A stretch of 64,000 bases of DNA from assembly GCA_036320915.1 (NCBI GenBank), contig JAXBDG010000013.1:1364001-1428000 (forward strand). The letters run 5' to 3'. The notes beneath the pieces were generated by a model, which did no database searches, was not told where the DNA came from, and saw nothing but the letters and a program-made list of their open reading frames with translations. This document shows, piece after piece, positions 1 through 12,441 of this stretch (position 1 is the first letter of the stretch; the number at the start of each line of letters is the position of its first letter). The stretch is from Linnemannia elongata (lineage: Eukaryota > Mortierellomycota > Mortierellomycetes > Mortierellales > Mortierellaceae). Both the position numbers and the translations under genes were made by a program.

Positions 1-661
1 ATGTTTGACACATCTCTCCATCGTGCACTCTATCTTCGATCAAGTAAACAACATGTTCTCTTCTCTTTTCTCTCTTTTTTGTTTTTTTGGTGTTCTTTCG
101 GTCGGGCATATCTCAAGAGCATATCTCAAGAGCTGTCAGATCTTCTTCCTATCGTCCAAGAACCTTATAAAGCGCGTACACGGTCCCCCGATTGGATTCG
201 GAGCTACCATATGACGCACTCTCACATAGCTCCGTCATTTCCACTCCACTCCTGATTCCAATTCTGCTCGTTTTGCATGGGCTACTTCCTCCCCTTGGGG
301 CGGCGCCTTAAACGCCAACACGTCGCATGTTTGAATGTGTGAAAAAGAAAGAGCTTCTTCATTTCCGTGTGCTCTATCTCCCCCTCCGCCTCCTCCTGAC
401 TTTCCTTTAAGTCGGTCTCTCTCCTCTTTTTTCTTAAATGTTCCTTTCCTCTCTCTCCTTCTTGTATTGACATGGTGCCTGCGTTGCTATCGATACTCCT
501 GTGGTGCTATCATTCGAAATGCAAAGCCGGGGCGTTTATAAAACTGGTCGCCCATCCCCCAAAAAAACACTTTCACATTTTGCTTCACACTCCTTTTCTC
601 TACCATCAACCATCTTTGTACAGCTCAGCTTTGCATCAACTCACCCAACAACAACCACGAA
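1..661. other. Left-edge intergenic / promoter region
   Basis: No credible gene is visible. The reading frames here are short and have pyrimidine-rich composition without family resemblance. The right part is the promoter of the secreted-protein gene starting at 662: it holds a TATA box and then CT-rich and CA-rich DNA typical of fungal 5' leaders. Confidence 0.5.
537..543 (+). promoter_or_regulatory. TATA box of the secreted-protein gene
   Basis: TATAAAA lies 119 bases upstream of the ATG at 662, in a GC-richer patch, followed by pyrimidine-rich leader sequence. The position suits a TATA element with a leader of about 90 bases. This is inferred from motif and position only. Confidence 0.5.
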
Positions 662-2852
662 ATGACAGCTAATTCCCGGCCGCTGCGATGGCTTGCCCTT
701 GGCTCTATGGCCTTGACGGTATTGAGTGGTCAAGCATGGGCTGACGAATGTCCTGCACCTGTCACTGTTACCAAGACAGAAACTACAACTGTTTGGGCCG
801 GTAAGGCAAACATTCATTGATGGTACATTGATAGCATTCCTTTCTTCCTCGCATGAAAACACCATTGACAGATTTTCACTACATACTTGTGATGGACTAG
901 ATGGTAGCTGGCCTACCAAGACGGTGACGCAGCTGGTCGTTCCTGACGACTGTCCTCCGGAACCGCGGTACTCGTGCTATGTTGTCCAGACGACCACCCT
1001 AAACGCCGAGTTACCCCAAGCGACGATTCAAATGGTTTTGCCCCAAAAGCAACAGGAAGAATCCAACAAGCAGGAATGGGACGCAGAGTCAGAAAGCGAT
1101 GAACAAGAGGAGGAACAAGCCAACGACGATCCGCAAGGAGATGCAGTCGAATCGGCACCTGATCCTTCTATCACACCCTTCTCTTCTTCGCCCACACCTA
1201 TTACCACAGCCACAGGTCCAGCCTGTGTGAACTATATCACCACCTTGAGTATGGGACCATGTCCGACATTCACCTCCCTCCCAACCAACAGCGAGGGCTG
1301 CGCTATCATCACAAGCACCGCTTTGGCCATGACTACTGTCACCGCGGTCCCAGGCGTGGATGTTACCTACACTTACTCCTACTCCATCGGCCACGGTCAC
1401 GGTCACCACGCCAACAAACACAGGAAGCGCCCTCACAAGCTCACCCCTACTCCTACTGCCACTGCCACCGCCACCGCCACTGTAACGCCCCCACCAGCTG
1501 TCGCCCTCTTCCCCCCAGAAGAACAAAAGCAGGTCGACACTAAACCCACAAAGACCGAATTCACGACCTCTTTCTCTACCCATTACAGCTACACTCTCTC
1601 GTTTGATTTCACTTACGGTACCCTCAAGCCCTCACCCGTCCCTGGAACTTCTTTGCCTGAACTCCCTGCACCTACTACTACGCTCGCACCTACTACGACC
1701 ACGACTATGACTACTACCACCACTGCGCCTGCAGAAGCACCTCCAGCACCTACCGATCCCGCTACTCCATTCCCTACCGATCCCGCGGACCCTCCGGCAT
1801 CTTTTGACCCATTGGACCCAGCTGCCGACAAAGTTTCGCGTGTTGATGACCCTCCGACCGTCGACCTACCCATGCCCGAGACTCCAGATGAGACTGACCA
1901 GGTTGTGACGATTGACCGACCTGGACCCGTTCCGATCACAAAGGAGGTCGACCCCGAGCCCACAGATCTGAAGAAGGCCTGTCAGGAGTGCGCCGAGCCC
2001 TGTGTTGTCGAGCTGGATGTTGCGGCTAAGGCAGAAGTTCCCATCTTGGCCAAGCTGTTTGAAGACAAGATCAAGAAGGCCCTTGCCAGCTTAAAGCTGA
2101 CCCTCGAAAACGAGAGCGGATCGACCTCTGTTCAAGACCAGGAAAACAACACCAACAACAACAACAACTTTGATGACAGATCTGGTGTCCCGACAGGTTT
2201 GTTTGCTGAACTGAACGTCGACGTCAGTACTGCAGGATTGTTCCGAAAGACCTGTGAGGATAAATTGGATGCGATCGAGAAGAAGCATATCGAGGCCCTG
2301 AACGAGAAATGTGAGCGAGTAATCCGGACAGGTTGTGAGACAGGGGCTTGTCTTCAGAGTGAGGTGGATAAGGCGGTGAAGCTATTGGATATGATGATCT
2401 CAACCGAGTTGGCGAGGGATTGTAGTCAGCTTCGCAGCGAAATTGTTCAAGAGTTCACGGCCCGATGCGACCAGGACCAGAAATCCAAGGACAGGGTCAA
2501 TATCGATGTCGAGAAGCGCGGACTGTTGAGCGGACTACTGGGCGACGACAACGTGGTCGACAAAGTGGTCGACGGCCTCGGCGACACTGTCAACAAGGTT
2601 GTGGCCAAGACTGTGACTCCTCTGACAGGAAGTGCCTTGGTAGAGCGCTTGGTCGAACGGTTGACAGGGACTGTCAAGTCAGTGGTCGACAGCTTTGTGG
2701 GCAACTGCAACCGCAAGGGTCTGTTGGACTTTGATACGGAGAAGGGCGTGGGCGCATTGGCGGCGATTGCGGATGTTTCTTTGGATCTGTTCAAGATTGT
2801 GTGTGTCCATGTTCATGCCGACGCTGACGCCAAGGCCGATGTTGGCGCTTAG
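662..2852 (+). CDS. Secreted Thr/Pro-rich mucin-like protein, 696 aa
   Basis: Two exons, 662-800 and 901-2852, joined across a 100-bp GT-AG intron; the phase fits exactly. I chose the ATG at 662 because the first exon encodes a classic signal peptide: a basic start, a hydrophobic core LALGSMALTVLSG, and a likely cleavage after AWA. The mature protein opens with a Cys-containing, Thr-rich head. A long Thr/Pro/Ser/Ala-rich region follows (about residues 140-400), with runs such as TTTTTMTTTTT that suggest O-mannosylation. The C-terminal third is different: a Cys-containing helical part with CxxCxxxC near KACQECAEPC, further Cys pairs (CETGAC), then amphipathic Val-rich helices (DKVVDGLGDTVNKVV). 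A short His-rich acidic track sits at 1400 (GHGHGHH). The end is hydrophilic, so no GPI anchor is evident. I do not recognise the family. Cell-wall or extracellular localisation is inferred. Confidence 0.75.
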
Positions 2853-3683
2853 TTGGCTTAGCCACTCCCTAGGTTTTTTTGTCACGTACCGAATAATATG
2901 TAGTTTGACATAATACCACTACTTTTTTGCATTTACTTTTTTTTTCGCATTTTAATGAATTTAAATGAAGAGGAATGCTTGTTCTTTTTTTCTGCCTTTG
3001 TGTCAACATACCAACCTTCTCTTCAGTGAACACCTATCACGGATAACTGAATCTGCGTGAGATAATGTTAAAAAAAAGTATCAAACAACGCACCTCTCTT
3101 TTTGCAACTGGAAGAAAGGCAGCATTTGCAATAAACAACTGAGAGGGAGCACATAAAACAATGCTGGGTTGAGAACTCTCTTCGATTGTTCGCTTGATTA
3201 TGGCGAATCGAAACTCAAAAGGAGAGAGAATAAGCAGTGATAAAAAAAGAAAAACCGACAATGGAAGTCCAGGAAGACGACGAAGAAGAAGGGTCTGGCG
3301 GCGGGGTGTGTTTTGCCTGTTCCTTATTTTTGTGCCACAGCCCTCTCTTTTCTTCCATCGCCCTCGCACACGACGGTCACACCACACCTTGCCCACTTCG
3401 ACTTTACTTTTCCCGCCGGCCATTTTTCCCCTCCTCCACTTCTCAAACCCCAACCCTCCCTCCTTCTCCGTCTTCCCACTTTTCTGACCTCTTTCTGGTC
3501 CTCCATCATCCTTCACTCTTCTTTTTTTCTTATTTTCTTCTTTTTCAACTATCACCCACTCCCCGCTCTTCATCACTCTTTACTTTTTCTTCTATTTGTG
3601 CTCATCTCGGCTTCCTTAACTTCTTCGGCTCAACGACAACCTCGCACCTCTGCAGCACAGCGCAGATACTATCGACCAGAACG
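2853..3683. other. Intergenic region upstream of the palmitoyltransferase gene
   Basis: This 831-bp gap holds AT-rich terminator-like DNA of the upstream gene and then a strongly pyrimidine-rich block (about 3310-3640) leading to the ATG at 3684. Open frames crossing the CT-rich block (for example from 3237) are low-complexity Ser/Phe/Pro translations, and I do not treat them as genes. Confidence 0.5.
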
Positions 3684-6677
3684 ATGACATCAACGACGGA
3701 CCCCAGCATCACCACCCATGCTGCCATCACCATCCCAGAAGACTCATCCAAGACATTACCCGTCGCTGTGACAGACACCGACATCAACAACAAGCCATCA
3801 TCATCACCTGAGGATGTCAACCCACAGTTCCGACCTTCCCCCAACGCCGACGAGGACTTTGAGGGTACGACGCATAGTGCACTGTTTTCTTCGCAAAAGA
3901 AGAAAGTACAGACTGGTTCGATCAGGATTATCAGAGGATACGTGGACAATTGGATTAAAGGTCATGCTGGATCGATCACAAGCGTCCAAGAAAAGACTGC
4001 AAAGCAAATACCAACAGACGAGGCCGTGCAGAATGTGCAACGAACGAACATACAAACAGCCCTTTTTCTTCAATTCTGGAACGGACTCTTCCTGTTCTCA
4101 AATTGATGCGCCTCAACCACTCTTAACGGTCCTCAAGCTAACTGTTATCTACTCTTCAATGTACCCCTCTTCGCCAACGAATGACGCGAAATAGATATCA
4201 CCATCTTTCAGGCAGCACAGATGGGCAAAGTAGCCATAGTGGCGAAACTGATAGAATCGGACCCAGCCATTGTTAAGAGCAGGGATTTCCAGGATGTCAC
4301 GGCGTTGCATTGGGCGGCTATCAACAATCAAATCCCTGTTGCAAAGTACCTGATGGATCATGGTGCTGAAGTCGACGCCATCGGTGGAGAGCTCGTCGCA
4401 ACACCATTACATTGGTGCACAAGGTACGAATCAGGATTATCTAAAGTCGAACGGGAGACAACAGAGTTTGGATTCTATGGAGCTTTTTTTTTGTGAGTGT
4501 TAGCCAATCTTCATGGAAGCTGTTTCTTACTGGTTTTTTTTTTATCTTTCCCTGGCTCTATCTAGAAACGGACACCTGAATATGGCGAAGTTGTTGATGA
4601 AGCGCGGAGCCAACCCGATGCTGCAGGATTCCCAGGGATTCAACGCTCTTCACCTCGGAACACATTCGTCCAATGCCATGTTGGTGTTGTTCTTGATGAT
4701 GGCCGGTGAGATGGATGTGGACGTTGCAGACACGCTCGGACACACCAGTTTGATGTGGGCGGCTTACCAGGGTGACAGTCTCAGTGTTGACATCTTGTTG
4801 AGACAGGGCGCTCGAGTTGACACCAGGGACCGGGAGGGGTTCACGCCCCTGCACTGGGCTGTCGTCAAGGGCAACCGAGAGTGCCTATCCAAGATTCTCA
4901 AGGCAGGAGCTGATGTCAAGGCAGGCGACAAGAGTGGAAAGACGCCTGTGGACATGATCAAGGAGCTTAAAGGAAATGTCATATGGGAGAAGGCATTGAG
5001 CGATGCCAAGCTGTCGTCGGACGGACAAACAAGGAGGACGCCTTTTGACAAGGTATGGTGACATCCTATTGACTCTATTCCGTCTATGGGCCCTTCAATT
5101 GCTCTCTTACTAGCTAACTCTTTACTAACTAACTCCCACCCTTTACTGCTCTAACATTATGATAGAAAACCACCCACACTATCATCTACTTTATACCCTA
5201 CGTTACTCTCTTTTTCACGCTTGAACTCATGGTCCTCTTCCCATGGTACATTGCCTTGCCACTAGCCGTTGCACAGTTTCTGGCCGGACACCTTGGATCG
5301 GTCAAGTTTCTTTTGCGGACAAAGACGCCAAACGACATGCTCCAGACACCCTACTACACTGCCGTTTTCCAATCGACTGCATTTTGGGTTGGTTATACGT
5401 GGCTCCGCCATCTCGTCTACAGTAAGTCAAGTCCAGGTGTTTTGTGATGTTCTCTTGTGCCAAAGGCAATACTAATCGCCCACCATTGATATCATAACTA
5501 TTTTAGATACGGCGCACTTGCTTTGGTTGAACATTGCGTTCATTGTCGGCTACGTCTCTGCACTCTACTTTTTCTACAATGCTGTCATGGCGGATCCTGG
5601 ATGGACGAAACGTAACACCACGGTCGAATCCCAGCGGGAAGCAGTCGTTCAAATGGCAGACAGGAACCTCTTGGATGTAAAGCACTTTTGCGTCACTTGT
5701 GTTGCTCAACGACCCATGCGATCAAAGCATTGCAAGTTTTGCAACTGTTGCGTCGCCAAATTCGATCACCACTGCCCCTGGATTTACAACTGCATTGGAG
5801 CCAAAAACCATAGAGCGTTCATGATCTTTTTGGCCCTCTTCATCAGCGTTGTTCCCGTCTATGCCTATCTGTCCTTTGAATGTAAGTAAATGGAGTTGTG
5901 TTTATGATCTGTCAACTTTTTCTTGAACGGTTGACTCGGTTGCTAACCAATGACTTTTCATGATGTTTAGATCTCGCGATTACCTCGCCAGCATATGTTG
6001 CTATCGCGTCGGACCCTTGCATACTTGGAGATTCCTTGTGCAGCTACTTCCAGCACGACGCCTTTACAACCACATTGGCGTTTTGGTCCATGTTCCAAGT
6101 GACCTGGCCAGGATTGCTCTTTTTCGTTCAGCTCTACCAAGTCGGACAGTCCAAGACTACGAACGAGGCGATGAACTTCCAGCGCCAGACATACTCGGGC
6201 AAGGCCATGAACATTCGCCAAAGGATCTTGAGGTCGTTGACAGAGATCGATTCCGAGATGGCCGGTGCTGGGCACCCTCTTCAGGAAGAGAGCATTAACC
6301 TTTTGGAGGCAGGCGCAGGAGCAGCAGGCGAGGAAGAAGATGAGACCTTGTTTGCGCGGGAGGAAGAGTCCAAGCCTGTTGGGTTTGGCGACCATTCACA
6401 CCACGGACATAGCCACGGACATGGAGGACACGGACACGGGCATGGGCCTCGTGGAGGAGGAGGTATGTGGAACCTGCTTGTGGGGACCGCACGAGGAAGA
6501 CGTCGTCAGAACCATGGCGATGATGAGGCAAGCAATCCATTTGATTTTGGACTGTGGCAAAACTGCTTGGGCTTCTGGTCGGATAATAGACAGGGACCGT
6601 TGCGGGGCATCAACTGGTATACGTTCTATGAAGCGGAGCCATCGCGGGTGCCTCACTCCACCTCCAGACGCATGTAA
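3684..6677 (+). CDS. AKR1: Ankyrin-repeat DHHC palmitoyltransferase (Akr1 family), 744 aa
   Basis: Protein S-acyltransferase that attaches palmitate to cysteines of membrane-bound substrates, expected in Golgi or endosomal membrane. Six exons: 3684-3864, 4195-4423, 4566-5052, 5166-5421, 5507-5881, 5971-6677; all phases agree and give 744 residues, close to yeast Akr1. Order: acidic Ser/Thr-rich head, then about six ankyrin repeats (roughly 62-290; [24 protein letters not shown]). Next come paired hydrophobic segments (300-410) and the Cys-rich catalytic domain with HFCVTC, CKFCNCC and DHHC at 471-474 followed by PWIYNCIG. Further hydrophobic segments and a cytosolic tail complete it. The tail has an unusual His/Gly-rich tract ([13 protein letters not shown]). 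The active-site tetrad is DHHC, whereas budding-yeast Akr1 has DHYC. The family call is firm; substrates are unknown. Confidence 0.93.
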
Positions 6678-7221
6678 TCACCTAATCTTGTCCACTTTGA
6701 ACAAATAATAACATTAATACGGACGCATTGCTCTATCATTCATATATTTTATACTTCTCGTTGCTTCATACCTGCAACCGTCATTGGCTCACGGGAGCTG
6801 TACAAAGGGAGAGAGACGCATCTGACGGATTGATTCTTGCACGATCAAATCGGGGAGAAATCGATTGGAAGAGGAGAACAAGTTGAGAACTGAACGATTG
6901 GGTGCGCTTGAAAATGCCAACGATTCCTCACTTTGTTGCCATGCACACAACTCTATTTACGATTAGCCTTCCCTTTCCCTCCAAAGGCCCTCTCCTGCGC
7001 CCCTTGCTGTCTCGCTAGTCCTATTACAATTTGGGATTAAGTGTGTGCTAAAGAAGAAAGGTGATCCTGCACTTTTGATAGGAGAAGGGTTGTAATGCTG
7101 TCATTTTGAAGCAAGTGTGCATTTAGAATGACAAACGAAAATGCAAAAGAGGGGGAGGTGAGGAGGTCGGGGTGTCAGTTCTAGATTGCAGCGCCCTTGA
7201 AAGAGGAAAACCGTGCTATTG

Positions 7222-7282
<61 letters not shown>

Positions 7283-8910
7283 GTTCTGGACTTTTTTGCT
7301 GTTATTGCCGATGTTTTGTTTTTTTGCTCTGGGACCTGAAAAGCAATTGAACCACACTGCTGTTGCCAAGACACAGCAGAGTTCATAAGTTGTGTAGGCC
7401 AAGGTTAGTAGCCAAGAGAGCTAGGCAACAGCCGCTTCATGGAACCCTTGCATAATCTTGTTTTGTTCGGCTGTCTCATTGTTTATTGTTATGGTGTATT
7501 TATCGTGCACATGCCTGACAGATCGCGGGTGGTGGCGGCATTGGCAAGAGTGATATCCCGAAACACCGAGAAGAGCGAAAAAGAAATAAAAAGAGTCTGG
7601 CAAGGTTTTTTCAGAATTGTCTTTCATTTTTTCATTCCCAGCGGAATTTTCCTTACCCTTTTCAATCGAGTCGTGTGCAGGTGTTTTCCGGAGCAAGAGG
7701 AAGGGAGAAGGAGCCAAGAAAAAAACAGGGTGCTGCTGTAAAAGTAAAAAAGAAAAGAAGAAAAAAAAAACTCACAAAAAAAAACAAGGCTTTCCTTCTC
7801 AACTCAGCTCTCGAAATAGTCGCCCTTCTCCCCCGATTCTGTTATTCATGTTTTTTTATAAGCGGTTCTTTGTTTTACCACAAGCGCACTCGCACATCTA
7901 GATCGAACACGTACGCACAAGCACCAAAAAATAACAAAAAAAAAAAAAAATCATCCGATTTTTTTTTTGGGTATTTACCTATCGGAAAAAAAGGGGAGTG
8001 TGGATTACTTGTTGTCTCCTGTACTTGCAATGCTAGACACCGAACCGACCTGTTGCGTATGTATGATTGTGTGCATGCGTGTTTGCAGACATGCAGTTAT
8101 CAGGAGAAGGAGAAAGTAGAAAGACAGAGGAAAGAGAGCGAAGTGACAGATAGACAGAGACAGAAAGAGGTAGAGGAAGAAAGGAGTCCGCATATCAGAC
8201 CGAGCTAAGCTGCGAGAACCCCACGTTGAAGAGGAAAAAAAAGGCCAACACCAAAGCAAAAAAACAAACGGTTTGAAAGTCTCCTGGATCGACACTCGAT
8301 GGTTCATATTGACGCAATGTAACCTCACCATCAATGCAACAAAAAAAGAGCGTAAGACCCGGGTTAGGGAACTCCCTAGAAATCGCTTCTACGGTAACTT
8401 CTATCCGTGGATACGTACCCTTGTGTGATCCTCCTTTTTTGCCTCCCTTCTTCCCGGAGACCCAATTGATTGCACGGTGGCCAAGTCGAACAGAAAAAAA
8501 AAAAAAAAAAAAAAGAAAACGGGGGCGGCTGTGGCCAATGGCTGGGCGAGGTAAAACGAAAAGTACACTAAGAAATGAATACAAAGATTGTTGTTGGTTC
8601 TTTGTGTTCCAGGCAGAGCAGAGCGAAAGGGGGGGAAAGGGACCAAAACGGAAGGAGGGGGTTGGTTCGACTCTAATTTTTTTTTTTTTTTTTTTTTTGT
8701 TTTTTTTTTACTTTTGTTGTTGTTTTCATTCTTGCTTAATTGTCTTTTGTTTTATCTTTTGTCTTCTCTCTTTTCTCTTTCTCTTCTTTCTTCCTTCGTC
8801 ACCTTTACCACATCCTCATCCCTCTTCTTCCCACCCTTCATCCTCTCTGACGACACTCCCGACCCGTTGTTGCTCTAGATCTCTTCCTCCACATTCATAT
8901 CCAGAGTAAT
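6678..8910. other. 2.2-kb intergenic region rich in homopolymers
   Basis: No gene is supported. The stretch has a 58-T tract, a 20-A run near 8494, long T runs near 8680, and a CT-rich leader (8750-8880) just before the desaturase ATG at 8911. Short frames here are translations of these simple sequences. A promoter for the desaturase must lie in the right part, but I see no clear TATA box. Confidence 0.5.
7224..7281 (+). repeat. Poly(T) tract of 58 bases
   Basis: An uninterrupted T58 in intergenic DNA. It could be an old retroposed poly(A) tail in inverse orientation or a simple slippage tract; no adjacent element sequence is recognisable. Confidence 0.9.
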
Positions 8911-11900
8911 ATGGGCTCCCTCACATCGCCATCCCAGCGCATAACAAGGTCCTCCATCTCTAGGACCACCTCTTCCACAACACCCGGCCTTCTTTCACCA
9001 TCATCCTCCTCTTCTTCCGAATACAACAGCGACAGCGAAGCAATTGAACGCCTCTCAATCGCCTCCTCAGCAGCATCCTCGCTCGACGACATGCCCTCAC
9101 CCGCCATTGCCAAGCATATCAAGGAGATCCCAAAGATCTCAACCAAGAATGATTTCTCTGTCCTGAACGAACCCTGGACGGTCTGGAACTGGTACAAGAA
9201 GCCTGACTGGGTCCATGTCCTAGGTCTTGTCTTTATGCCCATCTATGGCTTCTACATGGCCTACACCTCGGTCGCCCTGCAGCAAAAGACGGCCATCTTT
9301 TCGGTGCTTTATTATTTCTTCACTGGATTGGGTATTACCGCTGGTAAGTTTATGCTTCTTTGTCATAAGGATTGGCTTCATGTCACACCACACATTCCAT
9401 TCTGTCTCTGTTACCTACTCTGTTACCGTTATACTTCTCTGTCTCTCCTTTCCTCCTCCTCCTCCTCCTCCTCCCCCATTGTTACTTTTTTTTCCCATGG
9501 TGTGTCTGAGTTGAGCTTAGTTGAGTCCTCCAGGTGTTGTTTTTGTATGTCGGTTTGTTTGACTTTTTTGGAAAGAGCACGGAGGGGGATGAGGGAGGCC
9601 TAAAAAAAGTAGCTGGGCTTTTTTTTTTCGGTGTCCACAAGGACATACGAAACTAAATAACCGTTGCGCTCATCTTTCACAACACTTTTTTTGCTGTCGT
9701 TATCCAATTGTCCATTGGAATGCGAAAAGACAGGGGAGAGAGAGAGGGGTAGAGGGGTGAAAGGAAGGGGTAGGGACCATCAAGGTGGAAATTGCGCCTT
9801 TTCTTTTGCGTACCCCCTCCCCTTTCCTTTCAACAACCTAATCGACAACATCACCAACACAAATAACAGGATTGACGGACAAAACCAAAAAAAAAGAAAG
9901 AAATGAGGATAGGTCGATGGTGCGTGAGAATTAAGCATCGTACAGGGAACCAGTCGAAAAGAATGAAGGATAGGCGAGAAGGCCAAAGTGGGTTCATGTT
10001 GAGAGCCATGAAAAGAAAAAATGAAAACGACTATGTTCCTTTTGTTTTTGATAAGATTGAGTTGGGAAGGCACTCAACAAAAAAGTCTCAGCAAGAAGTA
10101 CACAAACAAAAGAGCACCACCCTTGCTTCTCTTCCTTTCAAGTCTTTATCGCCCTTGTCCATACTTCATTCTTTCATGGTGTTCGATCATCTCCGACAAA
10201 TCGAACACACTGTGGTTGTTTTTATCTTTCTTTAAAGTCAACACAGACTGACCAGAAACGACAGCACCATAAAGTGAAGAGTCCTCTGGATCTGGTTGTT
10301 TGGCGACAACAAAACCATAATCGTTTCATCGTTCAGGAAGAGGCGGATGGTGTTATCTGTTCAATTGAAATCAATGGCGGTGGTACCAACCTTAGTCCCG
10401 TCGCACCTTCTCTTTTCTTTCCATCCGTCCTTGTCGCACTCAAACCCTTCGTCCATAATTTCCCTCTCCTTCTTTCCTTGCGTCCTTGTTTCTTTTTGTC
10501 CCTTCTCCTGTCTACCTCCCAGTTCATTCAAGTTATTCTCTTTGCTCACTTGCATGGTTTTGGGTTGTCCCGAGACATCCCTGTGGACTGGACAGATGGA
10601 CGCCCTTTTATTCGTTTTCTTTGTGTTCGGAATTCTTTGCCCAGGTGGTTGTCGACTTTTAGAGTTGCCTGGTCGCCATTGGTTTTATATTCACTAACGA
10701 GTTGTTTCTCCTCATTCCTTTCTTTTGTATGATAGGATACCATCGTCTCTGGTCCCATCGCGCCTACTCTGCTGGACCTACTCTTCAATTCATCTTGATG
10801 CTCGCCTCTACTGGAGCCATGCAGGGATCCATTCGCTGGTGGTGCCGCAACCATCGTGCCCATCATCGCTACACCGACACCGAGAAGGTATTTTCCTTTT
10901 TTTTGACTGCAGTTGTTTGTTTTTCTGGGCTGTTGCATATTGGAGCTCATCTTTATTTCATTTTTTGTTGTTGCACATGCAAGAACGTAAATTGAGAAAT
11001 GAACGTAGAACTCGAACTGACAGCCACCATTTTTACTATTTGTTTAGGACCCATATGGCGCTCAGAAGGGCTTGATGTGGTCCCACTTCGTCTGGATGTT
11101 GTTGAGACAGGACCCCACGACAGTCGGATGGGCAGATGTCTCGGACTTGAAGGCCAACAAGCTTGTTCGATTCCAACACGACCACTTCCTCTGGCTGGCT
11201 CCCTTCATGTCTCTCGGAGTGCCCACACTGATTGCAGGGCTTGGCTGGGGCGATTACTGGGGCGGATTCATCTATGGAGGCATTGTACGTCAGTTTGTTG
11301 TCCATCACGCCACCTTCTGTGTTAACTCGTTGGCCCACTGGCTCGGAGATATGCCCTTTGACGACCGTCATACCCCTCGCGACCATATCTTGACTGCCCT
11401 GGTCACCCTAGGCGAGGGCTACCACAATTTCCATCACGAGTTCCCTCAGGATTACAGGAATGCGATCAAGTTTTACCAGTATGATCCTACAAAGTGGTTG
11501 ATTGCCTTCTGTGCCTTCCTTGGCCTGGCCTCGGACTTGAAGCGCTTCCCTACTAACGAGATCACGAAGGGGCAAGTCAGGATGCAGCAGCAGAAGCTCG
11601 ATCAGATCAAGTCTACTCTTATCTGGGGTACACCCATCGACCAGTTGCCCGTCTACACGTTTGAAGAGTTCCAGGCGATGGCGACCGAGAAGGGTCAGGC
11701 TGTAACATTGATTGAGGGGATCATCTACGACCTGGAGTCATTTGTGGATGAGCACCCTGGTGGCAGGAATTTGATTCGCAGCGCCATCGGCAAGGATGCG
11801 ACGACCTCGTTCAATGGAGGCGTCTACGACCACTCGAACGCTGCTCGGCATCTGTTGGAGAGGATGAGGGTTGGTGTAGTTGCAGGAGGTGGATATGTTG

Positions 11901-12007
11901 AGCACCGTCGTAGCACTACTTCCAGTGCAGCTCATAGACTCTCAACTGTCCCTGCCAACTCGTACCCGCCAGCAGCATCGGTATCCGCCGTCAACCGCAC
12001 TGCATAA
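8911..12007 (+). CDS. OLE1: Stearoyl-CoA (delta-9) desaturase with cytochrome b5 domain, 514 aa
   Basis: Integral ER enzyme that introduces the first double bond into palmitoyl- and stearoyl-CoA. Three exons: 8911-9343, 10736-10887 and 11048-12007; phases agree. The length of 514 residues matches yeast Ole1 (510). Seen: a Ser-rich cytosolic head (1-75), hydrophobic spans, and the three His boxes that bind the di-iron centre, HRLWSH (147-152), HRAHH (184-188) and HNFHH (321-325). A C-terminal cytochrome b5 domain with the haem-binding HPGG (431-434) supplies electrons, as in fungal enzymes. The first intron is 1392 bp, far longer than any other in the window; it splits the codon just before the first His box. 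Confidence in function is very high. Mortierella species carry several paralogues, so the exact isoform is open. Confidence 0.96.
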
Positions 12008-12441
12008 TCTCTTTCTTTTTTTTCTGCAAAGCTCTCTTCAAAAGCGTTGCATAACATATTGTGCGCCTTGTTTCTTTTTCAAGCGCTCAAAGATCATACC
12101 ACAGTTTTCTTTACTTTTTTCTCATTCACTCCTGTACCCTAGCAAATAAACCCAGCAATACATCATGCACATAATCCATTGTCCTTTGTCCTTACTCCTT
12201 GACATTGCTCCTCGCCCACCCTCTAATTCAATTGGCCGCTGTGGCCCAAGTGACTGCCATGCAAAGACCAGATCGAAGAAAAATCCCCACGACTGGGCAA
12301 AGCCACTGAGCGAGGCAGAATCGTCTGGAAACATGACTCCGAGAGTCAGGGAACAAGGAAGTAGTATTTGAACCAGTCGCTGACCCCCCCGCTTTCTCCA
12401 GCTTTCTTCACTCCATCAACAAACCACTAATCGTTCATACA
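12008..12441. other. Intergenic region between desaturase and Hsp10
   Basis: 434 bp with the desaturase 3' region (AT-rich, AATAAA-like at about 12142) and the Hsp10 promoter. No heat-shock element that I could defend and no gene seen. Confidence 0.4.

Noticed and set aside
1089..1963. Minus-strand frames opposite the secreted-protein gene
   Set aside because: Gly/Val/Ser-rich mirror images of the Thr/Pro coding repeat; no independent coding evidence.
3237..3683. Extension of the palmitoyltransferase frame upstream of 3684
   Set aside because: The frame is open but translates a CT-rich leader into Ser/Phe/Pro low complexity; family N-termini and leader composition favour the ATG at 3684.
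7224..7281. T58 tract as the tail of an inverted LINE or SINE
   Set aside because: No element-like sequence on either side and no flanking duplication.
7197..8910. Several open frames of 60-190 codons between the palmitoyltransferase and desaturase genes
   Set aside because: Translations are homopolymer-driven (poly-Phe, poly-Lys) and frames end at simple repeats; no family motif or splice structure.
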